64,000 nt of DNA, from the NCBI GenBank assembly GCA_040954595.2, contig CM082585.2, positions 3,906,001-3,970,000 of the forward strand, given 5' to 3'. Origin of the DNA: Balanoglossus misakiensis (Eukaryota; Hemichordata). A program made the translations under genes and the position numbers. Below the pieces are notes generated by a model, which ran no database searches, was not told the DNA's origin, and was given only the letters and a program-made list of their open reading frames with translations. Below are positions 37,778 through 49,020 of the stretch, piece by piece. The first letter of the stretch is position 1; each line of letters starts with the position of its first letter.

Positions 37778-38335
37778 TTACATGGGAGATTTAAACAACA
37801 AAATCTTTCCATTTATTGCTTTTCTTTTGGAGATAAACAATTCCATCTTTTGGACATAACTAACTTCTGTTCTAAGTAAAGAAAAATTGGGTAATTCCTT
37901 CTTTAGTTTATATTTATAGATACACATCTTATACGATATAACAATCTGATTCAAAAGAGGTGACCAGTTTTTTCCCCCAAGTATTATCTGTTTTGGGGTT
38001 GGGTCAAGTGGACATTTTAAAATCTTGTGCCATAAAGTATACATTTCAGCCCATAACTTTTTAACGAAATCTCAATTCTTAATTATGTGTACTAATGTTT
38101 CTGGTGCATCTTGACAAAAAGAACACAAGTTTGAGTTTACCAATGGATATTTCATCCTATATAACATTGTATTTGTGAAAAGAATACTATGGTTAATTTT
38201 CTATTGGAATTCACGATATTTACTGAAAATAGTGACTCTAAAAGGCAAATTATAAATAAATTTCCAATCCATGTCTTCATTAAAAAGTTGTTCAAAACAT
38301 CTGACTTTTGGGCACAAGAAAAAAGCGTTTACAGA
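37778..38335 (-). pseudogene. L1/Tx1-like LINE C-terminal fragment, copy 1
   Basis: Read on the minus strand from about 38,335: WKFIYNLPFRVTIFSKYREF, then KINHSILFTNTMLYRMKYPL, then CSFCQDAPETLVHI, then LWHKILKCPLDPTPKQIILG and a helical end at KLKKELPNFSLLRTEV. This order (IYNLPF, then a CxxC zinc motif with PETxxH, then a hydrophobic stretch) matches the region downstream of RT in L1/Tx1-clade LINEs. In-frame stops interrupt it (for example after KYREFQ and in the region after HIIKN). The 5' part is missing. Confidence 0.82.
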
Positions 38336-38539
38336 CGATGTTTCTTAGCTGTTTAGTAGTCGATTGTTACAATGGATATGACTTCTCCTTACAATAAAGT
38401 GAAACAGTGATAACTGGTCTTACATATTCTGGTTTCAGAATTTCCAATTTGAAGGTAAAGAAGAAATTAACACCAACTTCTTAATAGAAGAAATAATCAC
38501 AAAATGATGTTTTTTTCTTACATCGTCTCAAAAAACCCG

Positions 38540-38671
38540 CATCCCTCCCTCCCTCCCTCCCTCTCTCTCTCCCTCTCTCTCTCTCCCTCCCTCTCCCTCC
38601 CTCCCTCTCCCCCTCCCTCCCTCTCTCTCTCTCCCTCCCTGTCTCTCCCTCTCTCTGTCTCTCTGTCTGTC

Positions 38672-38725
<54 letters not shown>
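38540..38725. repeat. (CT)n / (CCCT)n pyrimidine tract
   Basis: About 185 bp of near-pure pyrimidine. It marks the breakpoint where duplication copy 1 stops matching copy 2. Confidence 0.96.
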
Positions 38726-38728
<3 letters not shown>

Positions 38729-38794
38729 AGTTTGTGAATAAACATTGGGTCAAAATGAGAGCAATAAGTACAAAAAATGTCAAGAGAGGATGTC

Positions 38795-39400
38795 ACCATA
38801 AAGAGGCGGGAGGGTGGGAGCAATTTTTCAGGTGATCCTCTCCAATGCCGTCTGATGTGGTTTATTAGCTAGTTTAAAAGAAGCAATTTGCGCATTTTAT
38901 CTGTCGCGTTTAAAAAAAATAAGAACCTCGAATCTCCTTCTTTATTGTCTTTAAAATTGGTATGCACGGGCCCACAGGGGTGACATTTGTTTAAATCATA
39001 ACTAAATCAGATGCTGTAAAATTGTATTTTTTAAAGCATTATGGTAAAAAAAAGACTTCAAAAGTAATCTTTTAAAACGTGTGTGTCTATTATAATTGTT
39101 GTGAAATTTGTTGTGAAGGTCCCTGTGGGAATCTAAGTCATATTTGTTGAAATATTGACAAATTTAACATTACTATATATTTACGGCATGATTTTTTCCT
39201 GTTTACCTGTACTGTCAAGTTTGTCTCGAGAAAAGTGCGCTAATTAATTCTGAAGCAGTTACTTTGTTCATAATTCTAAGTACCACGACGAATCTGTATC
39301 GGCCGCTAGGTCGCTTGTTTTAGGTATGTACGGAATTTAATTTGTGTTATTGACTTTTCTGGTGTCTTAGTCACGAACAACATGTTACATGTTGACATAG
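38795..39400. repeat. Third, diverged partial copy of the duplication unit
   Basis: Matches 45,000-45,340 block by block: AAAGAGGCGGGAGG, CAGGTGATCCTCTC, TTTAAAAGAAGCAATTTGC, TTTACGGCATG and a TTCTGAAGCAGTTACT stretch. It is clearly older than copies 1 and 2. Confidence 0.7.
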
Positions 39401-40490
39401 TCAGTTTGGTCTTACGACGAAAAGATTGAATTACATGTATCATTGTAAGAATTTACCATGATAACTTTATGGTGCAGGGTGATAGAAATGTAAGGGACAA
39501 ACACTTCAATTACCTGTCACAACGTGACGTTTGACAATTATTTCTAGACAGCATGTAAGCGCATAAATATTTACTTATCCGTTCAAGCCTTTTCGAAATA
39601 ATGCTTAACTCAAAACAGGATATATTATTTTAAAATTGAAATGGTGTCACGTTAGATTGTTTAGAGCCAGAGTTTCTCAGCTATTTTGATAACACATGAC
39701 TTTTAACTACGCCATGATGGCGCATAATTTTTAAGTCCGTGACGTTAAAGTAAAGCAACCAAATGAATGAAATTTGGGTAGATGGATGGATGGATAATTT
39801 AAGAGTAACTGACCAAATGCACGTGCGGCATCAGACATGTGTCGGATGAGAGCGTCGAAAATATATACCTATCTGATTAACCCTTTCGAACTAATTGTTT
39901 TACAAAACCCCAAACGTAAAGAAAAAAAGGCGCAAATCTATGTTCATCTGGTCACGGAAATATAAAATCATAACACCAACCTCTCAAAATAAGCCAATAA
40001 TCACAAAAGTGGTGTTTTTTCCCGACAGAAAAATATTGTAATTATCGTTTAACATATGGTGACAAGGGAAGCGATACTTACAGAGTAAATCGTTTCAGGA
40101 AACCTGCATCTAGATTGGAGACATTCTCCGTACATAGATTGTAGCGCGTGGATAATTCTAATCTAGTGGGGGGGGGGGGGGGGGGTCTGACTACCTGCTA
40201 TTAATCTCTGCCACAGGCAAAATTTGAATATTCCGAACAGTCTTGTGCGTGCACGCGCACAGTTGGTTTAAACGTCGATTCTTCTCCAAAATAAATCACT
40301 TGCTGTACCCCAGTGAAAAATATTCCGTGTTTCGAATGTTCTTGCCATCCCCACTTTTTTGGTTTTAACGTCACTTATCGCCATTATCGGCCACAACGCC
40401 AACAACTTCTTCTGCAAAACTTACGACAATGGGGAAGCTGTTATGAAATGTTGAATCGCCTTTCATGTAACCCGGTAGAGGAACTTTGTG

Positions 40491-40491
40491 G

Positions 40492-40538
<47 letters not shown>
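40491..40538. repeat. (CAT)n microsatellite, copy 2
   Basis: Shorter paralogue of the tract at 28,831-28,898. Confidence 0.96.
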
Positions 40539-40868
40539 ATTTTACGAATTCCAAATGTTGCTTTTTACTTATTTGTTATCTTAGTCACGAAGCACGCTTT
40601 GACACAATCTGTTAGTCTTACAATAAATTACCATTGTAACAAAAGACCATGATAACCTGTGATACTGGGTATAGAAATAAAATGAAGAAACACTTCAATG
40701 TACCTGTACCTGATTAGCGTCTGATGATTGTCTCGGAGAATGCCCATGGTAGCGCATAAAAATTTACTGGTACTTTTAACCTTTTAAGAATATTTGTTTT
40801 GGAACAAGTATAACACAAGAGAACGGGACGCAAATCAATGTTGCCCCAATGAAGTAAAAAGTAAATGA

Positions 40869-42238
40869 TACTATGAGGTTATTACGAAAATACCGCAAAG
40901 TTTGCACGAGGACATTTTTTTATTCAATTTTGTTTTTAATTTATTTTCGTTTTATTTTCATTTTATTTTGTTTTCTTTTCTTTTCAATTTTGTTTTATTC
41001 AATTTTGTTTATAATTTCTTTTCATTTTCTTTTCAAACAAAAACACACAAACAAACAAAAACACAAACAAAAACACACAAACTATAGATATATTTATGCA
41101 TTTTAACAGAGGCAGCGATGGGCCGCCATACAGATGTATAATAATATGACAGAACTTCATGACCTGTGCAGGCGATCTGTGCCGTACAGAAGTTATTTTC
41201 ATGAGTGATGCGTAGTATTCTGCCGTATTTCACTCATGAAAATAACTTCTGTACGGTACAGATCGCACGCAGAGGTCATGCAGTTCTGTTATTATTGCAT
41301 ATTGCATTATTGTTTTCACAGATTTGACGGAAATCGGAGTTTCGATCGCGGCGTATTGATTTTCATTACAGTGATGCGTCAGAGGCTATGCAACTCAGAG
41401 ATAGCAGCTCATTGGACAAAATGATGCAACCTTTGTTATGCAAAGTAGGGTCAAGTCGGGTCTTTTCATCGGTGATTCAGCTGAGGTCGCGAGATCGCAG
41501 CGGTAAATTTTGAAAATACTGGCGATTACGAGTTTTTTTCGCAATTTTTGAGGTTCCAAAACAAACTGACAATCAAATGGTCAGTAACTCTGTCAATATT
41601 TGAGAGAGATATTAAAAGAACGTGCAAGAAAGTTAAAAAATGTCCACGTTTCGGCGATCATGTTTGGTCATTCATCAGTGGTTTACCTGAGGTCGCGAGA
41701 TCGCAGCAATAAATTTTGAAACACTGGCAATAGCAAGAGATTTTCGCAATTTTTGACGTTCCCAAACATACTGACTATTAAATGTTTTATTATTCTGACA
41801 AAAATTGGGAAGGATAATTAAATGACGTGCCAGAATGTTATAAAACCCCGTATTTCGGCGATCATAGTTAGCTGTAGCGTTCTTCGCTTTCGATGTTTAC
41901 AAACAGAACGTAGTCCCACTTGTTTACTCATTTGCATAAATAGCCATGAAATACCAACAAAAATAATTTAATGGACACATGGCTAATTTGCATAGTTATT
42001 TCATGGCTTTAATACTCTCAATTCACTCTATATGTAAGGTTTGACATGTTATACGCGGGGTTTGATATAAATATCAAGAACAAAACTAACCAAGTGTCAA
42101 ATATAATTTTCTTGTCAAATGATCCGAAAATGTAATTTTGAAAGGGATTATTTTTCTTCATTCTCACAGTAATGAGAGGCAATACCAAAGTTATGTAGTA
42201 GTGAAACACAGATTAATCTGCAATACATATGCAATAAA
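40869..42238. other. 1.37-kb segment unique to duplication copy 2
   Basis: Sits between two points that adjoin in copy 1 (near 29,215). It holds an AT-rich T/A low-complexity start, the palindrome at 41,145-41,290, and two direct copies of a roughly 215-bp block sharing TGAGGTCGCGAGATCGCAGC (about 41,480 and 41,690). I found no clear terminal repeat or target duplication, so it could be an insertion in copy 2 or a deletion in copy 1. Confidence 0.6.
41145..41290. repeat. Imperfect palindrome, about 60-bp arms
   Basis: Arms share CAGAAGTTATTTTCATGAGTG and its complement with flanking GATCTGTRCCGTA, around a spacer of about 22 bp. It would extrude as a hairpin. Confidence 0.85.
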
Positions 42239-43402
42239 GACATTTTATTGCATGGTCATTTCTTCAATAATTTAAACAAGTACATGCATTCTATCTGAAA
42301 GCTATTGCCAGACGTTAAAAACGAAAAGAAGGAAACGTAGTAACATCAATTTAGCATTTATAAACACACAACTTTGGCAATGTCGTTGAAAAGAATCCTC
42401 AGATATTACGTACTGAATGATCTTAAAATAAATACTTAATTGCGTGTCATCTCATGGTTACGTTTACGAAATAACATATTGCTGAATTGTAAGTAACGCT
42501 GTACATCATTGCAATAAAGGTCATCATATTGAATTCGTAACGTCTGAATACTTGGGGATGAACAACAAAACAATAATTTTAAAAATTGTCTATTCCAAAA
42601 ACGAAACTGTGAGATCAATTGTAAAGACTATAATATGCTACGTATGAGCGAATGGTTAGTGGGCTCATCCAGATATTGTTTTTCTGTATATAAACTTTTT
42701 AAGCATCAATCGAGATGTGTAAGAAGTATGAATCTACAGCACTAAATTTTACTCAAACACAATAAATAAAAAATTCGTACCGTGAAACACATTGCAACCA
42801 TCTTAAACCTTTGAGATTGATATCTCCAGTAAATGTTTCCTTCATTTCGGCGCAAAATTTTACTGTATATGCTGATACAGTCATAGTAGATTTCTGACAC
42901 GAAATTATTTTTACAATTGATAACTTCAGTACTAACTATTATATAGAAGCCACGCTGGCAAAAATATAACGGGTCTGACGATTTTAAATCAAAACCTGAC
43001 TACTAGGTTTCAAATCTGGTAGGACGTTCTTAAAATTCGGTCGACGCAAACACAGAGACAGCCATTTTGAGACCCGGAAGCCAAATATGACCGCCCAGCC
43101 GCCATATTGGATTGCATCATGAATTACATAAAAATGTATATGAACACCACTGTATATTTTTCCTGTATTATGTTAATGGAATTGAATTAAACATGTAGAG
43201 AAATGTAATTCGATATCCTGTGAACCATACTGCATCGCATCACAACATCACAAACCATATTCTCGCTCAGGCGTTCAAATAGTTTTTTGTTCTGAATTTT
43301 AATGAATTTTGTTTGTACATAAAAAGAAACATCTCAGACTGAATAGAGCCCAAATCACACAACTCTCGATTGTTGAAAATTGTCATTTTCTGTTACACAG
43401 TT

Positions 43403-44143
43403 CTACAAAATGTGACAGAAAGAAGATGACTCCTGATTCTCCACACGCGTTGTATGTTCCGGGTTCCTGTATATGTCGAGTGGGTCTTCTGGTGGGGTAT
43501 ATAAGCTGTAAGCGTAGTCAGGCTGTAGTAAACGGGTCGGTTTTCTCTTCAGTGAGGTATACCCGCGCTGCCGACTTGCACTTGTTACCATATCAAATAA
43601 TCGTTGGACTTGATCATGTGATTTGGTTCTATTGTTAAAAGCAACTAAACGTTGATCGCATTCATAAAGCAACCGCTTAAAATGGATTGGAATTGTACTC
43701 AAATATTCTCTCAGTGTAATACCATCTTCGATTAGTATGTCAACTCTTGTTAATACAACGATGAGGAATTGCATCATATCATCACCAAATACCGACTTTA
43801 ACATTTCGACGGTATCTACGCTTTCTTGTGTGAAACGGTCATCGGCACTGATGACAAGGCAAATAGCATCAATACCATCTCCCATTTCCTCAGCCAGGTC
43901 AACTGATTTACCGATCTCTGACAACACGTACCGTCTGTCGTAACTTCGTGTATCAAAGGGTCCTGGAGTGTCGAATACAATTATAGTTGAATTTCCATAG
44001 CGTGTTTTTCCGAATACAGTTGACTCCGTAACTGATGACAACGATTTCTTGCTAATAAACGCCGGATAACCTAATATTGTGTTTCCTGTAGCACTCTTTC
44101 CAGTACCCGTACGCCCCACCATTGCAATACTCCAAATGGCCAT
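43403..44143 (-). CDS. AIG1/GIMAP-family GTPase, single domain, CaaX end
   Basis: A 246-residue septin-like GTPase of the AIG1/GIMAP family. Visible motifs are G1 GRTGTGKS (10-17), G3 DTPG (58-61), the family box around DAICLVISADDRFTQES (92-108), G4 TRVD (132-135) and a G5-like FNNR (169-172). It lacks a long C-terminal coiled coil. The tail has a basic patch (SLKRKPTR, 197-204) and ends CHIL, a CaaX-like box with Leu at X that would favour geranylgeranylation (inference). Family members bind GTP at membranes and are tied to immune and stress responses in other organisms. A conserved acceptor-like ATACAG lies about 11 nt before the ATG, so an upstream untranslated exon is likely. A (CATA)n tract begins 140 bp upstream. 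Confidence 0.92.
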   Translation of the reverse strand: MAIWSIAMVGRTGTGKSATGNTILGYPAFISKKSLSSVTESTVFGKTRYGNSTIIVFDTPGPFDTRSYDRRYVLSEIGKSVDLAEEMGDGIDAICLVISADDRFTQESVDTVEMLKSVFGDDMMQFLIVVLTRVDILIEDGITLREYLSTIPIHFKRLLYECDQRLVAFNNRTKSHDQVQRLFDMVTSASRQRGYTSLKRKPTRLLQPDYAYSLYTPPEDPLDIYRNPEHTTRVENQESSSFCHIL

Positions 44144-44279
44144 TGTGATTAATACTGTATTCGAACATATTTAATTTAAGAGAGACTATAGTTAATCATT
44201 GCACATTGATTTAAAATACCTGAAACGGCCACATTGAAATAATTTAAAATACCAGATCTCATACAGCAACCATAATTTT

Positions 44280-44282
<3 letters not shown>

Positions 44283-44311
<29 letters not shown>

Positions 44312-44586
44312 CATACATACATACATACATACATACATACATACATACATACATACATACATACATACATACATACATACATACATACATACATACATAC
44401 ATACATACATACATACATACATACATACATACATACATACATACATACATACATACATACATACATACATACATACATACATACATACATACATACATAC
44501 ATACATACATACATACATACATACATACATACATACATACATACATACATACATACATACATACATACATACATACATACATACAT
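44283..44586. repeat. (CATA)n microsatellite, about 76 perfect copies
   Basis: 304 bp, directly upstream of the intact GTPase gene; paralogous to the 828-bp tract at 31,239. Confidence 0.99.
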
Positions 44587-46074
44587 GATGCATGCATGCA
44601 TGCATTCATACAGACAGACAAGTTTGACTTTTCAAAATACCTGTTTTCAAATGCTCTTACCGTCAATTCGAATGGACGAATGCTCCAACTGCTTTGTCGT
44701 AACTGCTAATTCTTAGAGTAGCAATACAATTAAAACAGCTGAGGTCATATCATGTGATAGTGTAGTCCACCTAATGCGTACGCCAATCAGTGGCAGGTTT
44801 ACACAAAAAAAAAAACAGTCGGCTTCAATTTTCAATACCAGATCCAGTGTTTTCAATGTGATACTCAGCCTGCGAGTACGACTTCTCCAAAGGGACAACG
44901 GATTCCTAACATATGTTGTTTCCCAATCTTTTACGGAAAACCATTCTCTTGTTTTATTATGGAATGGTCGATTTTAACCAGGAATGGATTCCTAATAAAG
45001 AGGCAGGACGGGGAGGGGGTTACAGGTGATCCTCTCTCGAGAGGTCTGTTGGTGTTTGTCAGATAGTTTTTAAAAGGCCATTTGCATCTTTGAATTTTGG
45101 GTCCGAATCCGAATCTGAATTTTTGACAAATGTTGCATTACTATATTTCACGGCATGCGCATCGTAATCTTTGCCTGCTATTCTGTGAAGTTTGCCCTAG
45201 TCTCAATATAAGGTTTCCATTTAATTCTGCAAATTATCCCGGCGGAATTGTTTTGGTGGGTAGATAGCTTGTCTTATGTTAGAAATTTAAATGATGCTCT
45301 TGACTAGTCTTGTATCCTTGTCACGTACCACATTTTGACAGGGTCAGTCTGGTCTTACGATAAATTACCATTGTGACGATAGACCATGATATCCTTTGTG
45401 TAGAAATGAAACGAACAAACACATCAATGTACCTGTCACTGTTTGACGTCTGGCGATTGCCTTCGGACAGTGCCCATGGCATCGCATAAATATTTACTTC
45501 TACAGTCTGTTAGTTTTACCATTGCAACAAAAGACCATGATAAACTTTAACACTGGGTATAGAAATGAAATGAACAAACACTTCAATGTACCTGGCACTG
45601 GCGTTTATTTACGTACAGGGCCCATGGTAACGCAAAAACATTTACTTATCCTTTTAACCCTTTCGAACAAGTTGTTTTCCTAAAAGCGAAAACTCAAGAA
45701 AACCAAAATGACGGTAAAATATGTTTATCTGTTCACCTCAGTATCGTAACACCAACTTTAAAAATTTTTTTTTTTATTGAAAATCAACCATCAACAGTAT
45801 CCACAATATCTCTTGTCTCAATAATGAGCGTACATGTATATATCGAATTAATCTCTCAAAATAGAGAAAGGGGTGGGGGGGGGGGGGGAGTACGCTTCAA
45901 TATTCCCTATCGAGCTTGAATATTCTTTACCTGTTGGGTCAATTAAAAAAAAAACAGACAAAAGAAAGAAGACAAAGACAAACAGCAGGCAGACACCCTA
46001 AGTCTCCTTACAAAATACTCATAATCTTGTCACTAAGAACCACCGACATTAGTTCAACACACAGATTTACATGG

Positions 46075-46267
46075 GAGATTTAAACAGTGATACTTAAAAG
46101 TACCGTGAATGGAAGTTTAAACAACAAAATCTTTCCATTTATTCCTTTTCTTTTGGAGATAAAGAATTCCATATATTGGACATAACTAACTTCTGTTCTA
46201 AGTAAAGAAAAATTGGGTAATTCCTTCTTTAGTTTATATTTATAGATACACATCTTATACGATATAA
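46075..46267 (-). pseudogene. L1/Tx1-like LINE fragment, copy 2, 3' part
   Basis: Matches the 37,778-37,936 portion of the copy-1 fragment (KLKKELPNFSLLRTEVSYVQ). It is cut by the Harbinger-like element and resumes at 50,779. Confidence 0.8.
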
Positions 46268-46330
46268 TAGTCCGGCCGCCAAATCCACTTTTTTTGCCGA
46301 ACCTTGTTTTGGCGTCTAAAGTTTTTTTTA

Positions 46331-47400
46331 AAGCGGATTCTGCTTGCATAGATCACCAGAGTGAAAGAAATGGTTACTGGAGCTCCGTCAGTGTTGAGCA
46401 ATTTGAGATAATTAGCATAAAAAAATGGCCGCCAAATGATTTCAAATTATCAATATATAGGCCGGCTGCCAAATCCGCTGTTTGTGACGAACCCTGTATT
46501 AGTGTCATCAGAGATTTTAAAGCGGATTCTGCTTGCATAGATCACCAGAGTGAAAGAAATGGTTACTGGAGCTCCGTCAGTGTTGAGCAATTTGAGATAA
46601 TTAGCATAAAAAAATGGCCGCCGAATGATTTCAAATTATCAATATATAGGCCGGCTGCCAAGTCCGCTTTTTGTGACGAACCTTGTATTAGTGTCATCAG
46701 AGTTTTTAAAGCGGATTCTGCTTGCATAGATCACCAGAGTGAAAGAAATGGTTACTGGAGCTCCGTCAGTGTTGAGCAATTTGAGATAATTAGCATAAAA
46801 AAATGGCCGCCGAATGATTTCAAATTATCAATATATAGGCCGGCTGCCAAGTCCGCTTTTTGTGACGAACCTTGTATTAGTGTCATCAGAGTTTTTAAAG
46901 CGGATTCTGCTTGCATAGATCACCAGAGGGAAAGAAATGGTTACTGGAGCTCCGTCAGTGTTGAGCAATTTGAGATAATTAGCATAAAAAAATGGCCGCC
47001 GAATGATTTCAAATTATCAATATATAGGCCGGCTGCCAAGTCCGCTTTTTGTGACGAACCTTGTATTAGTGTCATCAGAGTTTTTAAAGCGGATTCTGCT
47101 TGCATAGATCACCAGAGTGAAAGAAATGGTTACTGGAGCTCCGTCAGTGTTGAGCAATTTGAGATAATTAGCATAAAAAAATGGCCGCCGAATGATTTCA
47201 AATTATCAATATATAGGCCGGCTGCCAAGTCCGCTTTTTGTGACGAACCTTGTATTAGTGTCATCAGAGTTTTTAAAGCGGGTTCTGCTTGCATAGATCA
47301 CAAGAGTGAAAGAAATGGTTACAGGAGCTCCGTCAGTGTTGAGCAATTTGAGATAATTAGCATAAAAAATGGCCGCCAAATGATTTCAATTATCAATGTA
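46331..47400. repeat. 189-bp tandem array derived from a transposon terminus
   Basis: Five to six units of exactly 189 bp. Each unit resembles the element's own terminal repeat (GGCCGGCTGCCAARTCCGC, then AAGCGGATTCTGCTTGCATA, then AATTTGAGATAATTAGC). The unit is 63 codons without a stop, so a 386-codon open frame arises across the array. It has no family resemblance, so I do not call a protein. Confidence 0.93.
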
Positions 47401-48910
47401 AGAGATATAGAAATCACCTTTATAGTGCGAAAACAGGTTAGTTGTCATAATTGAGTATATTTAAATACTAATTTGCATAAGTTAACGCTCCATGACGTAT
47501 ATACAAGTATTGTAAACCCTAAACATGAGTTACATACACGTTTTAACCAGATGAATGTTAATCTTTGCCGCAAAGGAATATGGCCGTCACTGTAGTAAAA
47601 TGAAAAATACAATGAAAACATTGCATTTCTCACTTTAGAACTTCATAAACAAAGCATGATCTCATCCAGTAGAACACATGGAAGTAAATGTACTCCACTG
47701 AGACATTGGATTTTTATTTTTCATTGCACAAAACTTGCGGAAATGTTTCACTATACTGATATTCCTTTCATTTTTGGCCATTTTATCATAAATTCATAAA
47801 TAAGTGTTTTCTTGATATACTATCAGGCAATATCATTTATTACACCTAATTAAAAGTACAGTGTAGATCAGAGATTATTTAAAGCTTAACTGTTTTTTAT
47901 AAGTTGAACTGTATAAACGCAGATTATAACGTATTCTCTAAACTACAATAAACTACATTGAAATGTACATTAAAATGTACTAGACATTGTTCTGATCATA
48001 TTTGTGTGTTTCCAAATGAGTGTATGCAATCCTGAAAGACCCGTATACATATCCTTTATCTGTATCTCGGATAAAGATACACCTATTAAAAATGTTCGAG
48101 CAGAATGTCTCATTAGTCAACATGAGTTTTTTCCGGGATTTTAAGATTTGTTTACAAGGGATGGACAAAATAAACATTGGCCAAATTTTAGACAAGGATA
48201 TAATGAATAAAGTTAGCAACATTCTTATGATTCAGGACACACCTACAGCCTCCTATTCCTATATAAACACCATGGGAAGGAAACTGTCCCATTACAACAG
48301 AGACTAACATTACTGATGAAACAGGCTTTCTTTGGTGGCAGTCGTAGGCATGAGCATATTGTCATTAAACACAACTCAGGCTATATTTTTCAACAATGAT
48401 GCCAAATGTAAATACACCGATGTTGAAATAATAAGAATGCTGAACTTCCTGTTACCTTTCTATACATCCATATGGAGCCAAGTTTATGTAATCTCTACGA
48501 AATATGATGTAAAACTATTGCTTGTAAATGTTCCAGTAACACCTTAGATAAGTCGTCGATTTCATAATTGTGAACTATCCTACTATATGTGACCTACGGG
48601 TAGTCATAACCAGCTATAACCCTATAACCACTGAAATTAAATACAAACACTGGTCCCCAGATCGCATTTGTGATTCGCCTCGAAATAATGTACTGATCAG
48701 CTGAACGAGATCTTTCAACCTTCAAATCTCTGTTCACACTTTTATCCTGAAAACACTAGATAAAACTGTAAAGTCTTCCGATCTATCCCTTTGATGTGCG
48801 TTTTCGAAAAGAACTGGTGTGGAAGATGTTAAGCTTCTTATTTTAAATTCATTTATAGAAACAACTTGAGAAACCTGAAGGAATGCGCAAGAAGACCTTT
48901 ATAAAAATCA

Positions 48911-49020
48911 AGTAGAAATTGTCCCGACTCACACATACCTTGGCTCCATTTTTGATAATACATTAAAATGGGATGCCAACACGTATTTTGTAGTGAGAAA
49001 GAGCAGTGTTTGTATTTTTA
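48911..49020 (+). pseudogene. LINE RT-downstream fragment inside the Harbinger-like element
   Basis: A short frame reads VEIVPTHTYLGSIFDN then TLKWDANT, the characteristic YLGxxFDxxLKW block found just after the RT domain in many LINEs. Neighbouring frames decay at once. Confidence 0.68.

Larger units (their letters stand above)
26740..38520. repeat. Large segmental duplication, copy 1
   Basis: Collinear with 39,850-52,450. Matching blocks include 27,770-28,120 with 39,860-40,190, 28,540-29,210 with 40,205-40,868, 29,215-31,238 with 42,239-44,282, 32,067-32,568 with 44,587-45,075, 34,155-34,950 with 45,075-45,790, and 37,515-38,515 with 45,795-46,267 plus 50,779-51,345. Copy 1 alone has the LINE at 32,569, the inverted-repeat element at 34,955 and the 407-bp insert at 28,122. 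The start (26,740-27,560) also matches 51,480-52,300, so the unit recurs head to tail. Confidence 0.85.

Noticed and set aside
46080-46349. 89-codon minus-strand frame crossing 46,268
   Set aside because: Chimera of the LINE fragment and the end of the inserted transposon.
46294-47454. 386-codon open frame with 63-residue repeats as a real repeat protein
   Set aside because: It begins in the transposon's terminal repeat, the unit derives from that terminus, and there is no domain or start context. Kept as a tandem repeat.
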